NCBI RefSeq assembly: GCF_002803155.1
Contig: NZ_NNBP01000009.1
Coordinates: forward strand, 297,882 to 361,881
From: Streptomyces sp. CB02959
GTDB taxonomy: Bacteria > Actinomycetota > Actinomycetes > Streptomycetales > Streptomycetaceae
Direction of reading: 5' to 3'
DNA: 64,000 bases
Each line of letters starts with the position of its first letter. Positions within the stretch are counted from its first letter, which is position 1. Of the stretch, positions 17,761 to 26,266 are shown piece by piece. The position numbers were made by a program, and so were the translations under genes. The notes under the pieces were generated by a model that saw nothing but the letters and a program-made list of their open reading frames with translations, ran no database searches and was not told the origin of the DNA.

Positions 17761-19109
17761 TGCCCGACAGCCATGCCCTGACCGAACTGCTCGCCGCGAT
17801 CAGCGCACCCGACCGCACCTCCGAGGACATCGCCGCGCTTCCCCTGCCCGAGTCCTTCCGGGCCGTGACCGTCCACAAAGAGGACACCGGGATGTTCCAC
17901 GGCATGACCAGCGCGGACAAGGACCCGCGCAAGTCACTGCGCGTCGACGAGGTACCGGTGCCCGAACTGGGGCCCGGCGAGGCCCTGATCGCGGTGATGG
18001 CCAGCTCGGTCAACTACAACACCGTGTGGTCGTCCATCTTCGAGCCGCTGCCGACCTTCGGCTTCCTGGAGCGCTACGGACGCACCTCGCCGCTGGCCGC
18101 CCGCCACGACCTGCCGTACCACATCCTCGGCTCCGACCTGGCCGGCGTGGTGCTGCGCACCGGCCCCGGGGTGAACGCCTGGAAGGCCGGCGACGAGGTC
18201 GTGGCGCACTGCCTGTCGGTGGAGCTGGAGAGCGCGGACGGACACGACGACACCATGCTCGACCCGGCCCAGCGGATCTGGGGCTTCGAGACCAACTTCG
18301 GCGGCCTGGCGGAGATAGCCCTGGTCAAGTCCAACCAGCTGATGCCCAAGGCCGCCCACCTCACCTGGGAGGAGGCCGCCGCGCCGGGCCTGGTGAACTC
18401 CACCGCCTACCGTCAGCTGGTCTCCCGCAACGGCGCCGGCATGAAGCAGGGCGACAACGTGCTGATCTGGGGCGCCAGCGGCGGTCTGGGCTCGTACGCC
18501 ACCCAGCTCGCCCTGGCCGGCGGGGCCAACCCCGTCTGTGTGGTCTCCAGCGAGCGCAAGGCCGAGGTGTGCCGGACGATGGGCGCGGAGGCGATCATCG
18601 ACCGCTCGGCCGAGGACTTCCGGTTCTGGAGCGACGAGCACACCCAGAATCCGCGGGAGTGGAAGCGGTTCGGCGCCCGCATCCGGGAGTTGACCGGCGG
18701 CGAGGACGTCGACATCGTCTTCGAGCACCCCGGCCGGGAGACCTTCGGGGCGTCCGTCTACGTCACCCGCAGGGGCGGCACCATCGTCACCTGCGCCTCA
18801 ACCTCCGGCTACCGCCACGAGTTCGACAACCGCTATCTGTGGATGCACCTCAAGCGCATCGTCGGCACCCACTTCGCCAACTACCGCGAGGCATGGGAGG
18901 CGAACCGCCTGGTCTCCAAGGGGAAGATCCACCCCACCCTCTCCTGCACCTACCCGCTGGCGGACACCGCGCTCGCCGTCCACGACGTGCACAGCAACGT
19001 CCACCAGGGCAAGGTCGGCGTGCTGTGCCTGGCCCCGACGGAGGGCCTGGGCGTGCGCGACGAGGAGATGCGCGCGAAGCACGTCGACGCGATCAACCGG
19101 TTCCGCTGA
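17761..19109 (+). CDS. ccr: Crotonyl-CoA carboxylase/reductase
   Basis: A 449-residue MDR-family enzyme that reductively carboxylates crotonyl-CoA or a longer 2-enoyl-CoA to ethyl- or alkylmalonyl-CoA. The NADPH-binding segment is WGASGGLGSYATQLA near residue 240. The residues known to bind CO2 in this family appear to be present: Asn in SSVNYNTVWS, Phe-Glu in WGFETNFGG and His in GTHFANY. Carboxylation, not plain reduction, is therefore likely. It lies 129 bp after the ABC genes on the same strand and ends the cluster-like region. It implies that one PKS module uses an ethyl- or alkylmalonyl unit; which alkyl chain cannot be told. A primary-metabolism (ethylmalonyl-CoA pathway) copy would normally have mutase neighbours, absent here. 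Confidence 0.92.
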
Positions 19110-19190
19110 CCTCTCCCGCGGCCCGGGGCCCTTCCGCCGCACGCCGCGGACACACCGCAGGAGGGGCCCCACCGTCCACATCCGCGCAGG

Positions 19191-20402
19191 TCACCCACCG
19201 TGCCGCGACGTCGTCGCGAGGTCGGGCAGGTGCAGCGTGTCCGCGGGCGGGCTGAACACCGCACTCGCGACGTCCCCGAACCGGTTGGCCAGCGGGCTGG
19301 TGGCCGCCCGCAGTCCGGCCCAGACCAACGACCGCTGCCGTCGGGTGCGGGGATAGATGACACCCGGGATCCCCGGCCGGAGTTGCTGGGCCTTCTCGAC
19401 GAACGGGCGCATGACCGCCTCGTAGCGAGCGAACGCGGTCTGTACGTCGGCGTGTTGACTGAGCTCGTGGGCCAGGACATAGGCGCCGGTGAGGGCCAGG
19501 GTCGTGCTCATACCACTCATCGGCGAGGCACAGTACGCGGCGTCCCCGAGCAGCACGACCCGGCCGCGGTTCCAGCGCGGGAGGCGTGCCTGGCCGAGCG
19601 CCTCGAAGTACAGCGGGGCGTCGTCGAGGGCGTCGAGGATCCGTGGCGTTTCCCAGCCGACGTCGGCGAACGTCGCGCGCAGGATCGAGACGACCTCGTC
19701 GCGGCCGAGGCGGTCGAGGCCGCGCACGGAGCCGCGCATGTTCAGCCCGGCCCGAATGGTTCCGACGTCGTCCGGCCGCAGGGTCACACCGCGGCCGCGG
19801 TCGCAGATCAGCCACCGCCACCGGTTGTTGTCGGCGTCGGTGCGCGGAATCGTGAGGTAGGCGCTGTAGACGCCGAGTTCGCGCACGTGGACGTCCGGGA
19901 TCACCATCGAGCGGGTGCGCGAGCGGAGCCCCTCGGCGACGACCACGGCATCGAACCGGCGGGCCGGTCCGTGGAGGAACTCGACGTCCACGCCGTGCCC
20001 GTCGTCGTGCAGCGCGGTGATCTGGTCGCCGAAGACGTATGCGGCGCCGGTGGACGAGTGGTCGTAGAGGATCTGCCCGAGCCGCCCGCGCAGGATCTCC
20101 AGCTCGGCGGTACCACCCGAAGTGTCGTCGGTACCGGCGGCGAAACGCGCCAGCGGCCGGCCCCGCTCATCGACGAAGTCCAGGCCGGTCTCCTGGGTGT
20201 GGGCGGCGCGTACGGCGTCTTCGAGGCCCATCCGGCGCAGCACTTCGCGGCCGGTACCGCGGATGTCGATGTTCTGGCCCTCGTCGCGCAGCCGGTCGAA
20301 GCGTTCGACGACGGTGACGTCCCAGCCGGCCCGGGCGAGCCAGGAGGCGAGGGCCGGTCCCGCGATACTGGCGCCGGAGACGAGAACGCTCGGAGTGCTC
20401 AT
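19191..20402 (-). CDS. FAD-dependent monooxygenase (PHBH-fold)
   Basis: About 403 residues. An N-terminal FAD-binding motif (VSGASIAGPALASWLARAG) and the second flavin motif (VVLLGDAAYCASPMSG near residue 285) place it in the para-hydroxybenzoate hydroxylase fold family, which hydroxylates or epoxidises aromatic or conjugated substrates using NAD(P)H and O2. Start ATG 20402 follows GAGAGAGGAAAG; the frame extends to 20483 without a better site. It converges on the crotonyl-CoA gene and has no partner of its own, so its substrate is unknown. It resembles tetracycline-modifying and polyketide-tailoring members as well as catabolic ones, so a role in the neighbouring cluster is possible but unsupported. 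Confidence 0.85.
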   Translation of the reverse strand: MSTPSVLVSGASIAGPALASWLARAGWDVTVVERFDRLRDEGQNIDIRGTGREVLRRMGLEDAVRAAHTQETGLDFVDERGRPLARFAAGTDDTSGGTAELEILRGRLGQILYDHSSTGAAYVFGDQITALHDDGHGVDVEFLHGPARRFDAVVVAEGLRSRTRSMVIPDVHVRELGVYSAYLTIPRTDADNNRWRWLICDRGRGVTLRPDDVGTIRAGLNMRGSVRGLDRLGRDEVVSILRATFADVGWETPRILDALDDAPLYFEALGQARLPRWNRGRVVLLGDAAYCASPMSGMSTTLALTGAYVLAHELSQHADVQTAFARYEAVMRPFVEKAQQLRPGIPGVIYPRTRRQRSLVWAGLRAATSPLANRFGDVASAVFSPPADTLHLPDLATTSRHGG

Positions 20403-20577
20403 ACTTGCTGGCTTTCCTCTCTCGGTGACACATACGAAGCCCCATGGCCTCGCGCGCACATACCTACCCCGCGGAATACCCAAAAGCGACGGGGACGGCC
20501 GACCTGCCCGCCCGACCGAAGAAGATCAGCCATCCCCGTCGCCGCACCACCTACCGCCCGCACTGACGGGACACCCC

Positions 20578-20865
20578 TCAGACGATCTCCATCTCACCGA
20601 AGATGATGCTGATCGACTCGCCCACCACTTTGTAGATCCACGCGTCAGTGAACTCCCAGCGATTTATTGGCTGGTTGTTGCCGTCAAACGTCGTGACGAC
20701 GAAATTCCGCCCGGCATCCGGGCCATTGTTGATCGCAGCGTTGATCCAGTCGTCGAAGAGAGCACTGTGTTCCGCACCACGGGTCAGGGTGATGTGGTTC
20801 GGATACAGCGCGTCCACGTTGCTGATGTTCTCGGCGTCCTGGCCGTTGATCTGGAGGCTGAACAT
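20578..20865 (-). CDS. Orphan shortened gp19-like phage tail-tube / contractile-injection protein
   Basis: A 95-residue protein whose C-terminal two thirds (YPNHITLTRGAEHSALFDDW, then NRWEFTDAWIYKV) match the core of the T4 gp19-type tail tube family found in phage and extracellular contractile injection systems. Family members are usually about 145 residues. Here the N-terminal strand FSLQINGQDAENISNVDA runs straight into YPNHITLTRG, so roughly 30-50 residues between strand one and the core appear to be missing in frame. No sheath, baseplate or AAA+ gene is nearby. GC content is below that of the neighbours. The ribosome site is weak. It could be a relic or a stand-alone small tube-like protein. 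Confidence 0.6.
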   Translation of the reverse strand: MFSLQINGQDAENISNVDALYPNHITLTRGAEHSALFDDWINAAINNGPDAGRNFVVTTFDGNNQPINRWEFTDAWIYKVVGESISIIFGEMEIV

Positions 20866-21681
20866 ACGCCGCGCCGCTCAACTCTCGTCGTGCGCTCGCC
20901 CGCACGACGCGGCGACGGGACCGACACCGGCACCAGCACCGGCACAGCGGCGGAAGAAACAGAACACAGACACAGACACAGACACAGAAACAGACGCAGA
21001 TATGGACATGTATACGGACATAGCCATGCTCGAACATCCCTTTCGTCTTCTCACGAGCGACTTTCGTGGTGGAAGCTGCGGTCGATGGATGCTGCCCCTT
21101 TGTGAGCGGCGGCAGGCAGCGGCCGTACCAGAGGCGTAACCGACCGAGGACGTGCCCCCTCGGCCGCTTCCAGTGGAGCAGCGGTGGGCCCTGAGGGAGC
21201 CGTCGACGCGAACGTCTTGACGGACAATTACGCATGAGCGGCCGAGGGAACGTTCTCGCCCGACGGCCGACGGGTCCTACAACGGCGAGGCCGGACTCGC
21301 CCGGAACGAGCGCGGCGGCGACCTGCGGGGGCGGCGGTTGCGGACGCTGGACACGTGGGTGAGCCCCTTCGATGGTGCGGCAGGCGTGCTGCCAGGATGC
21401 CCCGAGCGTGCGGGATGACCTGTCCCAGCCGCAACGAAACCCGGGCAGTTCGGGACGCTGGAACGCGAAAATGGTCCTTGACCAGGGGAAACGCAAGCAG
21501 CCTGGAACGCGAAAACGGGACGCGCCGAACCTCGGCGAAGGGAAGGAAGGGGGTCGGAGACGACGTCAGCCGCCTCGGACACCCCGGAGAGCAGGACGCC
21601 CGCCGACGACGAGCCCGCCGAGCCGGGCACGAACGTCGATTCGACCGATCCGGCCCGTTGCCGTAGAGTTCACCATACCGA
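20866..21681. other. 816-bp gap upstream of the tRNA, no gene recognised
   Basis: Frames here read as low-complexity shadows. Two things stand out: a CAGACA microsatellite (20960-21000) and a short direct repeat CTGGAACGCGAAAA near 21459 and 21499. No promoter or terminator could be assigned with confidence. Confidence 0.5.
20960..21000. repeat. CAGACA-type microsatellite
   Basis: About 40 bp of imperfect CAGACA hexamer repeats (CACAGACACAGACACAGA and variants), preceded by CACCGG repeats. It is a strongly AC-rich tract in otherwise GC-rich DNA. Confidence 0.75.
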
Positions 21682-21755
21682 CGCGGGGTGGAGCAGCTCG
21701 GTAGCTCGCTGGGCTCATAACCCAGAGGTCGCAGGTTCAAATCCTGTCCCCGCTA
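21682..21755 (+). tRNA. tRNA-Met (anticodon CAT), probably initiator tRNA-fMet
   Basis: A 74-nt cloverleaf: the acceptor strand CGCGGGG pairs with CCCCGCT, leaving a first-position C-U mismatch, the hallmark of initiator tRNA. The anticodon stem-loop is CTGGGCTCATAACCCAG with three G-C pairs (GGG/CCC) as in fMet. The T-arm is GCAGGTTCAAATCCTGT. CCA is not encoded. A strong terminator hairpin follows at once. Confidence 0.95.
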
Positions 21756-21761
21756 CTCAGA

Positions 21762-21796
21762 AGTGAAGGCCCGGTGGGTACCACCGGGCCTTCACT
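21762..21796 (+). terminator. Strong hairpin terminator after the tRNA
   Basis: AGTGAAGGCCCGGTGG (21762-21777) and CCACCGGGCCTTCACT (21781-21796) are perfect 16-bp inverted repeats with a 3-nt loop, starting 7 bp after the tRNA. Confidence 0.9.
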
Positions 21797-21846
21797 GCAT
21801 TCTGGAGAATTCACTTCAGCGACAGGCTTTTGGGGCTCTTCCCCGG

Positions 21847-21960
21847 TCAGGGGCGAGTGACGGGTTCCGCGTACCGTAGGCGAATTTCCTGGCCCAGTTC
21901 GCCGGGGGCCCGGCCGAGGATCCCCCGGTTCTTCCCGGCCTTCTCTTTGGCTGACGACAT
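21847..21960 (-). pseudogene. Possible IS200/IS605 TnpB fragment
   Basis: A 37-codon frame whose sequence KAGKNRGILGRAPGELGQ resembles the conserved 'KAGLNRxIL...' segment of TnpB, an RNA-guided nuclease carried by IS605-type elements. Nothing of the RuvC or zinc-ribbon parts is present on either side. It is a small relic at best; the match is from memory of the family motif only. The rest of 21797-22080 shows no gene. Confidence 0.35.
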
Positions 21961-22080
21961 ACGGTGCGCGCAGACTGAAGGATTGCCCACTGAACGGCGT
22001 CACGTTCGTGAGCTGGCCGGTACGCGGCGAAGAGACGAGCTCCCGTCCGGTGGGGACAGTGGACGGGGCGGCGGAATTCC

Positions 22081-23307
22081 CTACCGACTCTGCTCCGTGT
22101 GTGCGGATTCCGCGAGTGGCGGAGACTGCGGGGCGGGCGCGGTCAGGGTGCGGTCGGGGAGCCGGGTGGCCATGACGGCAGGAAGGACGAAGGCCGCGAG
22201 GAGTGCGTAGAAGACGGCGGGCAGGCCGCTGGTGTCGGCGAGCCATCCGAACGCGGGCGAGCACAGACCGCCCGCCGCCATCGCCAGCCCCAGGGTCAGC
22301 CCACTGGCCGTACCCGGGCGATTGGGCAAGTAGTCCTGGCCGAGGGTGACTTGGGCGGCGAACGGCAGGAACATCGCCACGCCGAACACTGCCGCGCTCA
22401 GCACCAGGACCGGGAACGCGGGGGCCCAGGCGATGCCCAGCAGGGCTGGGAGTGCGACGAGGTAGCCGACCCGTACCGAGGTCATCCGGCCGCGCCGGTC
22501 GCCCAGCCAGCCACCCAGCAGCGTGCCGACCGCCCCGGCCGCGGTGTAGGTGCTGAGCACGGCGGCGCCCGCCGCCGCGGACTCTCCCAGGTCGCGTTGG
22601 GCGTGCAGCGACACCATCGACGTGACCGTGACGTACGGAATGGACCATCCGATGATGACGGCCACCAGGCGGGCGAAGGAGCGCCAGTCATCCGACCGCC
22701 CCGTGTTGCTTGCCGCCTTGGCCGATGCGCCGGTGACCAACGCAGTGGCCGCCGTGTGGCCCCGCGCTCGCGTCCACGGGCCCTTGAGGGCCCACAGGAT
22801 GACCATGACCAGGGCGGGGACCGCCAGCAGAGGACTGCCACCGAACCCCGCTCCCCCGATGACGAGGGTGACCAGCGTCGGAGCGAGCGCACCGCCGATG
22901 GTTCCGCCGACGGAGAAGACGCTCATGGCCTTCTGCGACGATCCGCCGGCGGCACGGGCCTGGCTGGTCGCGGGCGGGTGATAGGCCGCGATGCCGATTC
23001 CGGCCAGCGCGACGCACAACCAGGTGACCAGGTAGTTCCCGGACAGGCCGGCCGCCGCCACACCCAGGGCCGCGGTGCCGAACCCCGTGGGGACCAGCCA
23101 GGGCAGCGGCCTGCGGTCGGAGAGCGCACCGAACACCGGCTGGAGCAGGCTGGAGAGGCCGCTCGCCGCGAACGCCAGGCCGGAGACCGCCGCGTAGCTG
23201 TAGTGGCGTTGGGACATCAGGAACGGCAGCATCGCGGGGATCGCGCCCTGATAGAGGTCGTTGACCAGGTGCGTGCCGGCCAGGAAGCCGAGTTGCCCTT
23301 TTCTCAT
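22081..23307 (-). CDS. MFS transporter, fosmidomycin-resistance (Fsr)-like
   Basis: A 408-residue integral membrane protein with about twelve predicted helices. The N-terminus (HLVNDLYQGAIPAMLPFLMS) and the loop GALSDRRPLPWLVPTG are characteristic of the Fsr-like drug:H+ antiporter branch; a second cytoplasmic motif is GGWLGDRRGRMTSV. It probably exports a small toxic compound by proton antiport. It starts at ATG 23307 and ends in a hydrophilic Pro/Ala-rich tail. It stands alone on the minus strand with gene relics upstream; substrate unknown. Confidence 0.87.
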   Translation of the reverse strand: MRKGQLGFLAGTHLVNDLYQGAIPAMLPFLMSQRHYSYAAVSGLAFAASGLSSLLQPVFGALSDRRPLPWLVPTGFGTAALGVAAAGLSGNYLVTWLCVALAGIGIAAYHPPATSQARAAGGSSQKAMSVFSVGGTIGGALAPTLVTLVIGGAGFGGSPLLAVPALVMVILWALKGPWTRARGHTAATALVTGASAKAASNTGRSDDWRSFARLVAVIIGWSIPYVTVTSMVSLHAQRDLGESAAAGAAVLSTYTAAGAVGTLLGGWLGDRRGRMTSVRVGYLVALPALLGIAWAPAFPVLVLSAAVFGVAMFLPFAAQVTLGQDYLPNRPGTASGLTLGLAMAAGGLCSPAFGWLADTSGLPAVFYALLAAFVLPAVMATRLPDRTLTAPAPQSPPLAESAHTEQSR

Positions 23308-23394
23308 GCTGAACGATCGCTCTCTTTCTTCTCGGGGGAATCCAGGACCTCAGCCGCTCGGGCCCTCGTGCCGTGCCCGGCCGGGGCGCCGCCT

Positions 23395-23532
23395 CGCCCC
23401 GGTGGGTGGCGGACGAAGTCGAAACCGGTCTGGCCGGCGGACGGGTGGCCGACCTCGATCTCCTTGAACTCCGTGGCGACCAAGGGGCGGGGCGCCGCGG
23501 TCGTGCACCGGCTGATAGCGGTGGTGCGGCAT
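23395..23532 (-). pseudogene. leuA: Relic of 2-isopropylmalate synthase (leuA) 5' end, internally deleted and frameshifted
   Basis: The frame opens with MPHHRYQPVHDR, like the LeuA N-terminus, then in another frame continues as FKEIEVGHPSAGQTGFDFVR, which matches the conserved LeuA segment KEIEVGFPSASQTDFDFVR. Some 60 residues between the two, including the metal- and substrate-binding DGNQ region, are missing, and everything after is lost. It cannot encode a working enzyme. A functional leuA is presumably elsewhere in the genome. Confidence 0.6.
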
Positions 23533-23705
23533 CGCGCCGGGTCGTTGCGGATTCCACCGCGGCGCATGCACCGGGAGGTCGCCGGGCGGAGTGCGCGGAG
23601 TGGGGAACTCCGTGGTGTCGCCGGAGCCCATGTCGCGGAACTTCTCTCGGTCGGCCGTCTGGCGACCGGCGCAGCCCGGAACCCCGCTACGGGGTGCCGG
23701 TCGTG

Positions 23706-23774
23706 TCAGGCCCCGTAGCGGCAGCCGAGGAGAAGGAGCTCGTGCAGCAGCATGGAGAGTACAGTAGCGGCCAT
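23706..23774 (-). CDS. Possible 22-codon hydrophobic peptide next to a palindromic operator
   Basis: Start ATG 23774 follows GAGGAG on the minus strand; the peptide begins MAATVLSMLLHELLLLG and ends at 23706. It is Leu-rich and could be membrane-active or a leader peptide. The start codon lies inside the 35-bp palindrome at 23771-23805, so the ribosome site is within one arm. Chance occurrence cannot be excluded. Confidence 0.3.
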   Translation of the reverse strand: MAATVLSMLLHELLLLGCRYGA

Positions 23775-23805
23775 CAACTCCTCAGACAACCTGAGGGGTT
23801 GATGG
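23771..23805. promoter_or_regulatory. 35-bp palindrome containing a FadR/GntR-type operator
   Basis: CCATCAACTCCTCAG and CTGAGGGGTTGATGG are 15-bp inverted repeats (one mismatch) around ACAAC. The core CTCAGACAACCTGAG recurs at 24004, just upstream of a FadR-family regulator gene, so both are probably its binding sites. Confidence 0.55.
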
Positions 23806-24003
23806 AAGTGGTACCGGGATGTCGAGGGACGGCGCCACGGCCAAGGGCGTTGACCTGTCGCATGGTTGACGTTCGAAGAGGCGGTGGGTAGAGCGGAGTT
23901 GCGGCCGTGGTCATCACGCCTCTCCCCCACCACACCCCACCCGGCCGGTCACCCGATTCCTGTGGCGGCGAGCCCGTACCGAGTACACTCACCCCCCGCA
24001 TCA

Positions 24004-24017
24004 TCAGACAACCTGAG
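24004..24017. promoter_or_regulatory. Second copy of the FadR/GntR-type operator
   Basis: TCAGACAACCTGAG lies 13 bp upstream of the regulator start at 24031 and is identical over 14 bp to the core of the palindrome at 23781-23795. Position and identity suggest autoregulation. Confidence 0.6.
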
Positions 24018-24030
24018 AGGTGAGTGCGGG

Positions 24031-24720
24031 ATGCCGCTCGGTGCCCTCCGCCCCAGTCCGCTGGTCGAACAGGCAACCCAGCACCTACGCGACCAGATCA
24101 ACGGCGGACAGTGGCCGGTGGGGACCAAGCTCCCCGCGGAGACCGCCCTGGCCAAGACGCTCGGCGTGGGCCGCTCCACCGTGCGCGAGGCGTTGCGCGC
24201 GCTGGCCGGGGCCGGTCTGCTCCAGGCCCGGCAGGGCGCCGGCGTCTTCGTCATCGCCACCGAGCCCGAGGAGGACTGGCCCACCCGGCTGCGGCGCGCC
24301 GAGGTCACCGACGTCTACGAGGTCCGCATGCTCGTCGAGGTGCAGGCCGCGCGCCTGGCCGCGCAGCGCCGTACGAAGGCCGATCTCACCGCCATGCGGA
24401 CCGCCTTGGAGGCCCGTCGTGCCGCGGCGGCCGGCGATGACGCGGCCTTCGTCGACGCCGATATCGCGCTGCACGCCGCGGTCGTCACCGGCGCCCGCAA
24501 CCCCGTTCTGAGCGATCTGTTCGTCGAGTTCGTCCCCGCGCTCCGCACGGGGCTGATCGAGCTGCTGGACATCCTCGACCTGCGGGCCCACGCACCGAAT
24601 CACGGGGACGAAGCCCATGAGGCCCTGGTGCGGGCCATCGAACGCGGAGACGCCGACGCCGCCGGCAGCACCCTGCAGACCGAGCTGGCGGAGACCCTCG
24701 CGCGCCTGCACCGCCTCTGA
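24031..24720 (+). CDS. FadR-subfamily GntR transcriptional regulator
   Basis: A 229-residue regulator with an N-terminal winged helix (about residues 10-70; LAKTLGVGRSTVREALRAL) and an all-helical FCD ligand domain (about 90-215) with the metal-site pattern D...H (DADIALHAAVV) and later His (APNHGDEAHEAL). FCD proteins release DNA on binding carboxylic-acid metabolites. Start ATG 24031 follows GAGAGGTGAG. Two operator copies lie upstream (23781 and 24004). Its only near target is the region toward the MFS gene at 22081, so it may control that transporter or a now-lost gene. Confidence 0.88.
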   Translation: MPLGALRPSPLVEQATQHLRDQINGGQWPVGTKLPAETALAKTLGVGRSTVREALRALAGAGLLQARQGAGVFVIATEPEEDWPTRLRRAEVTDVYEVRMLVEVQAARLAAQRRTKADLTAMRTALEARRAAAAGDDAAFVDADIALHAAVVTGARNPVLSDLFVEFVPALRTGLIELLDILDLRAHAPNHGDEAHEALVRAIERGDADAAGSTLQTELAETLARLHRL

Positions 24721-24784
24721 CGCACGGCGGAAGGGGACCCAGGAACCCGAGTGGCGGCCGTGCGCATGTTTCGCCCCGAGCATA

Positions 24785-24797
24785 TGACGGTCCGTCA
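24785..24797. promoter_or_regulatory. Small palindrome, possible operator
   Basis: TGACGG-T-CCGTCA, set in ATATGACGGTCCGTCACAT, is a perfect 6-bp inverted repeat around one base, followed by a more AT-rich stretch (ACTTTGCC). It precedes the short frame at 24876. Its regulator is unknown. Confidence 0.35.
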
Positions 24798-24875
24798 CAT
24801 ACTTTGCCTACAGCGGGCGTTCCCACGATGTGGCGACACGAATCCGCCCCCGTACGCTGCCCGGGAGCGGTGCCC

Positions 24876-25013
24876 ATGGCCACCCAGGCAACCACTCCCC
24901 CGACGCCCGCCGACCTCGGACGCGTCGTCGCGGCCAGACACCTCGTCGCGGCCAGTCGCGTCGGGATCACCGTGGCGTCGGGACCACCGTCGAGTGGGGT
25001 TCATCGGCGGTAG
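24876..25013 (+). pseudogene. Truncated 45-codon reading frame of unknown origin
   Basis: The frame starts at ATG 24876 after CGGGAG and reads MATQATTPPTPADLGRVVAA, then a plausible helix-rich segment, but ends by running into the 3' end of the convergent MFS gene. The start context and amino acid composition look like the beginning of a real gene that was truncated by the junction near 24990. No family recognised. Confidence 0.3.
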
Positions 25014-26266
25014 GCGGTCGCGGCGACGGCGGGCAGGAGGGCGAGGGAGAGGATGCCGCCGGCGAGGGCGAGGGCGGGGTAGCTGGTGGCGGCGACCATG
25101 ATGCCGGAGGCCATGCCGCCGGTGGCGCCGGCGATGGCGATGGAGACGTCGACCATGCCCTGGGTCCTGGCGCGGGTGGCGAGCGGAACGGTGTCGGTGA
25201 TGATCGCGGTGCCCGCCACGAGGCCGAAGTTCCAGCCGAGGCCGAGCAGGGCGAGAGCGAGGGCGAGGAGGGCGACGGAGTCGCCGGGTGCCACGGCGGC
25301 GAGGATGCCGGCGGCCAGCAGGGTGATGCCGGAGGCGGCGGAGATCTTCATGCGGCCGAAGCGGTCGACGAGCCAGCCGGTGAGGGGGGAGGGCAGGTAC
25401 ATGGCGCCGATGTGGATCGCGATGACGAGGCCGGAGGCGGCGGTGCCGTGGCCGTGGTCGTGCATGTGCACCGGCGTCATGGTCATGATCGCGACCATGA
25501 CGAGCTGGGTGAGGACCATGACCAGCGCGCCGAGGACGACGCCGCCACGGCCCTCGCTCGTGTCGGCGGCCTCGGCGGCGGCCGGGTCGGTCGCGGCGTC
25601 GGCTTCCTTGGCCTGGGCGACGGTGCGGGCCAGGAGCAGCGGGTCGGGGCGCAGCCAGAGGGCGAGGACGAGCGCGGCCAGCGCGTAGGCGGCGCCGGCG
25701 AGGATGAAGGGCCCGGTGAGGTCGGGGATGCCGAGGTGTGCGGCGAGGGTGCCGGTGGGGGCGGCGAGGTTGGGGCCGGCGACGCCGCCGAGGGTGGTGG
25801 CGACCAGGACGGTGGAGACGGCCCGTCCGCGGTGTCCGGGGTGGGCGAGGTCGGCTCCGGCGTAGCGGGCCTGGAGGTTGGTGGCGGTGCCCGCGCCGTA
25901 GACGAACAGGGCGATGAACAGCAGGACCGGGTTGTCCAGGGCGGCGGCGATGATGACGCCGGCCGATCCGATGGCGCCGGTGAGGTAGCCGGCGGCGAGG
26001 CCGGGGCGGCGGCCGCGGGCCTGGGAGATGCGGCCGACGGCGACGGCGGCGAGCGCGGAGCCGGCGGTCATCAGGGCACTGGGCAGCCCGGCGAGGCTTG
26101 TGTTGCCGAGCATGTCCTGGGCGAGGAGGGCTCCGACGCTGACGCCCGCGGCGAGCCCGGCGCCGCTGAGGACCTGGGAGGCGACCAGGGCGCGCAGTAT
26201 GCGGCGCTGTGCCTGGTCGGGGTCGGATATGTGAGCCGTCGTGTCGGCGGATGCGGTGCTGGTCAT
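25001..26266 (-). CDS. MFS transporter, co-transcribed with a cysteine desulfurase
   Basis: A 421-residue membrane protein with about twelve helices. The inter-helix loop motif appears as GWLVDRFGRMKISAASG, typical of MFS. A His-rich external loop (TPVHMHDHGHG) sits between helices seven and eight and may bind metal. The start ATG 26266 overlaps the desulfurase stop by 4 nt (ATGA), so the two are translationally coupled. Substrate not known; with a desulfurase and a rhodanese-type regulator relic in the same unit, transport of a sulfur- or arsenic-related compound is a fair guess. Confidence 0.85.
   Translation of the reverse strand: MTSTASADTTAHISDPDQAQRRILRALVASQVLSGAGLAAGVSVGALLAQDMLGNTSLAGLPSALMTAGSALAAVAVGRISQARGRRPGLAAGYLTGAIGSAGVIIAAALDNPVLLFIALFVYGAGTATNLQARYAGADLAHPGHRGRAVSTVLVATTLGGVAGPNLAAPTGTLAAHLGIPDLTGPFILAGAAYALAALVLALWLRPDPLLLARTVAQAKEADAATDPAAAEAADTSEGRGGVVLGALVMVLTQLVMVAIMTMTPVHMHDHGHGTAASGLVIAIHIGAMYLPSPLTGWLVDRFGRMKISAASGITLLAAGILAAVAPGDSVALLALALALLGLGWNFGLVAGTAIITDTVPLATRARTQGMVDVSIAIAGATGGMASGIMVAATSYPALALAGGILSLALLPAVAATAYRR

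Noticed and set aside
20684..21496. 270-codon minus-strand frame across the CAGACA repeat
   Set aside because: It translates the repeat into a Cys/Val run and is antisense to the noncoding gap; not protein-like.
22066..22081. CGGAATTCCC, resembling the PimM-type operator core
   Set aside because: It lies at the 3' end of an unrelated MFS gene outside the cluster and lacks the CTAC/GTAG outer bases; likely a chance EcoRI-centred palindrome.
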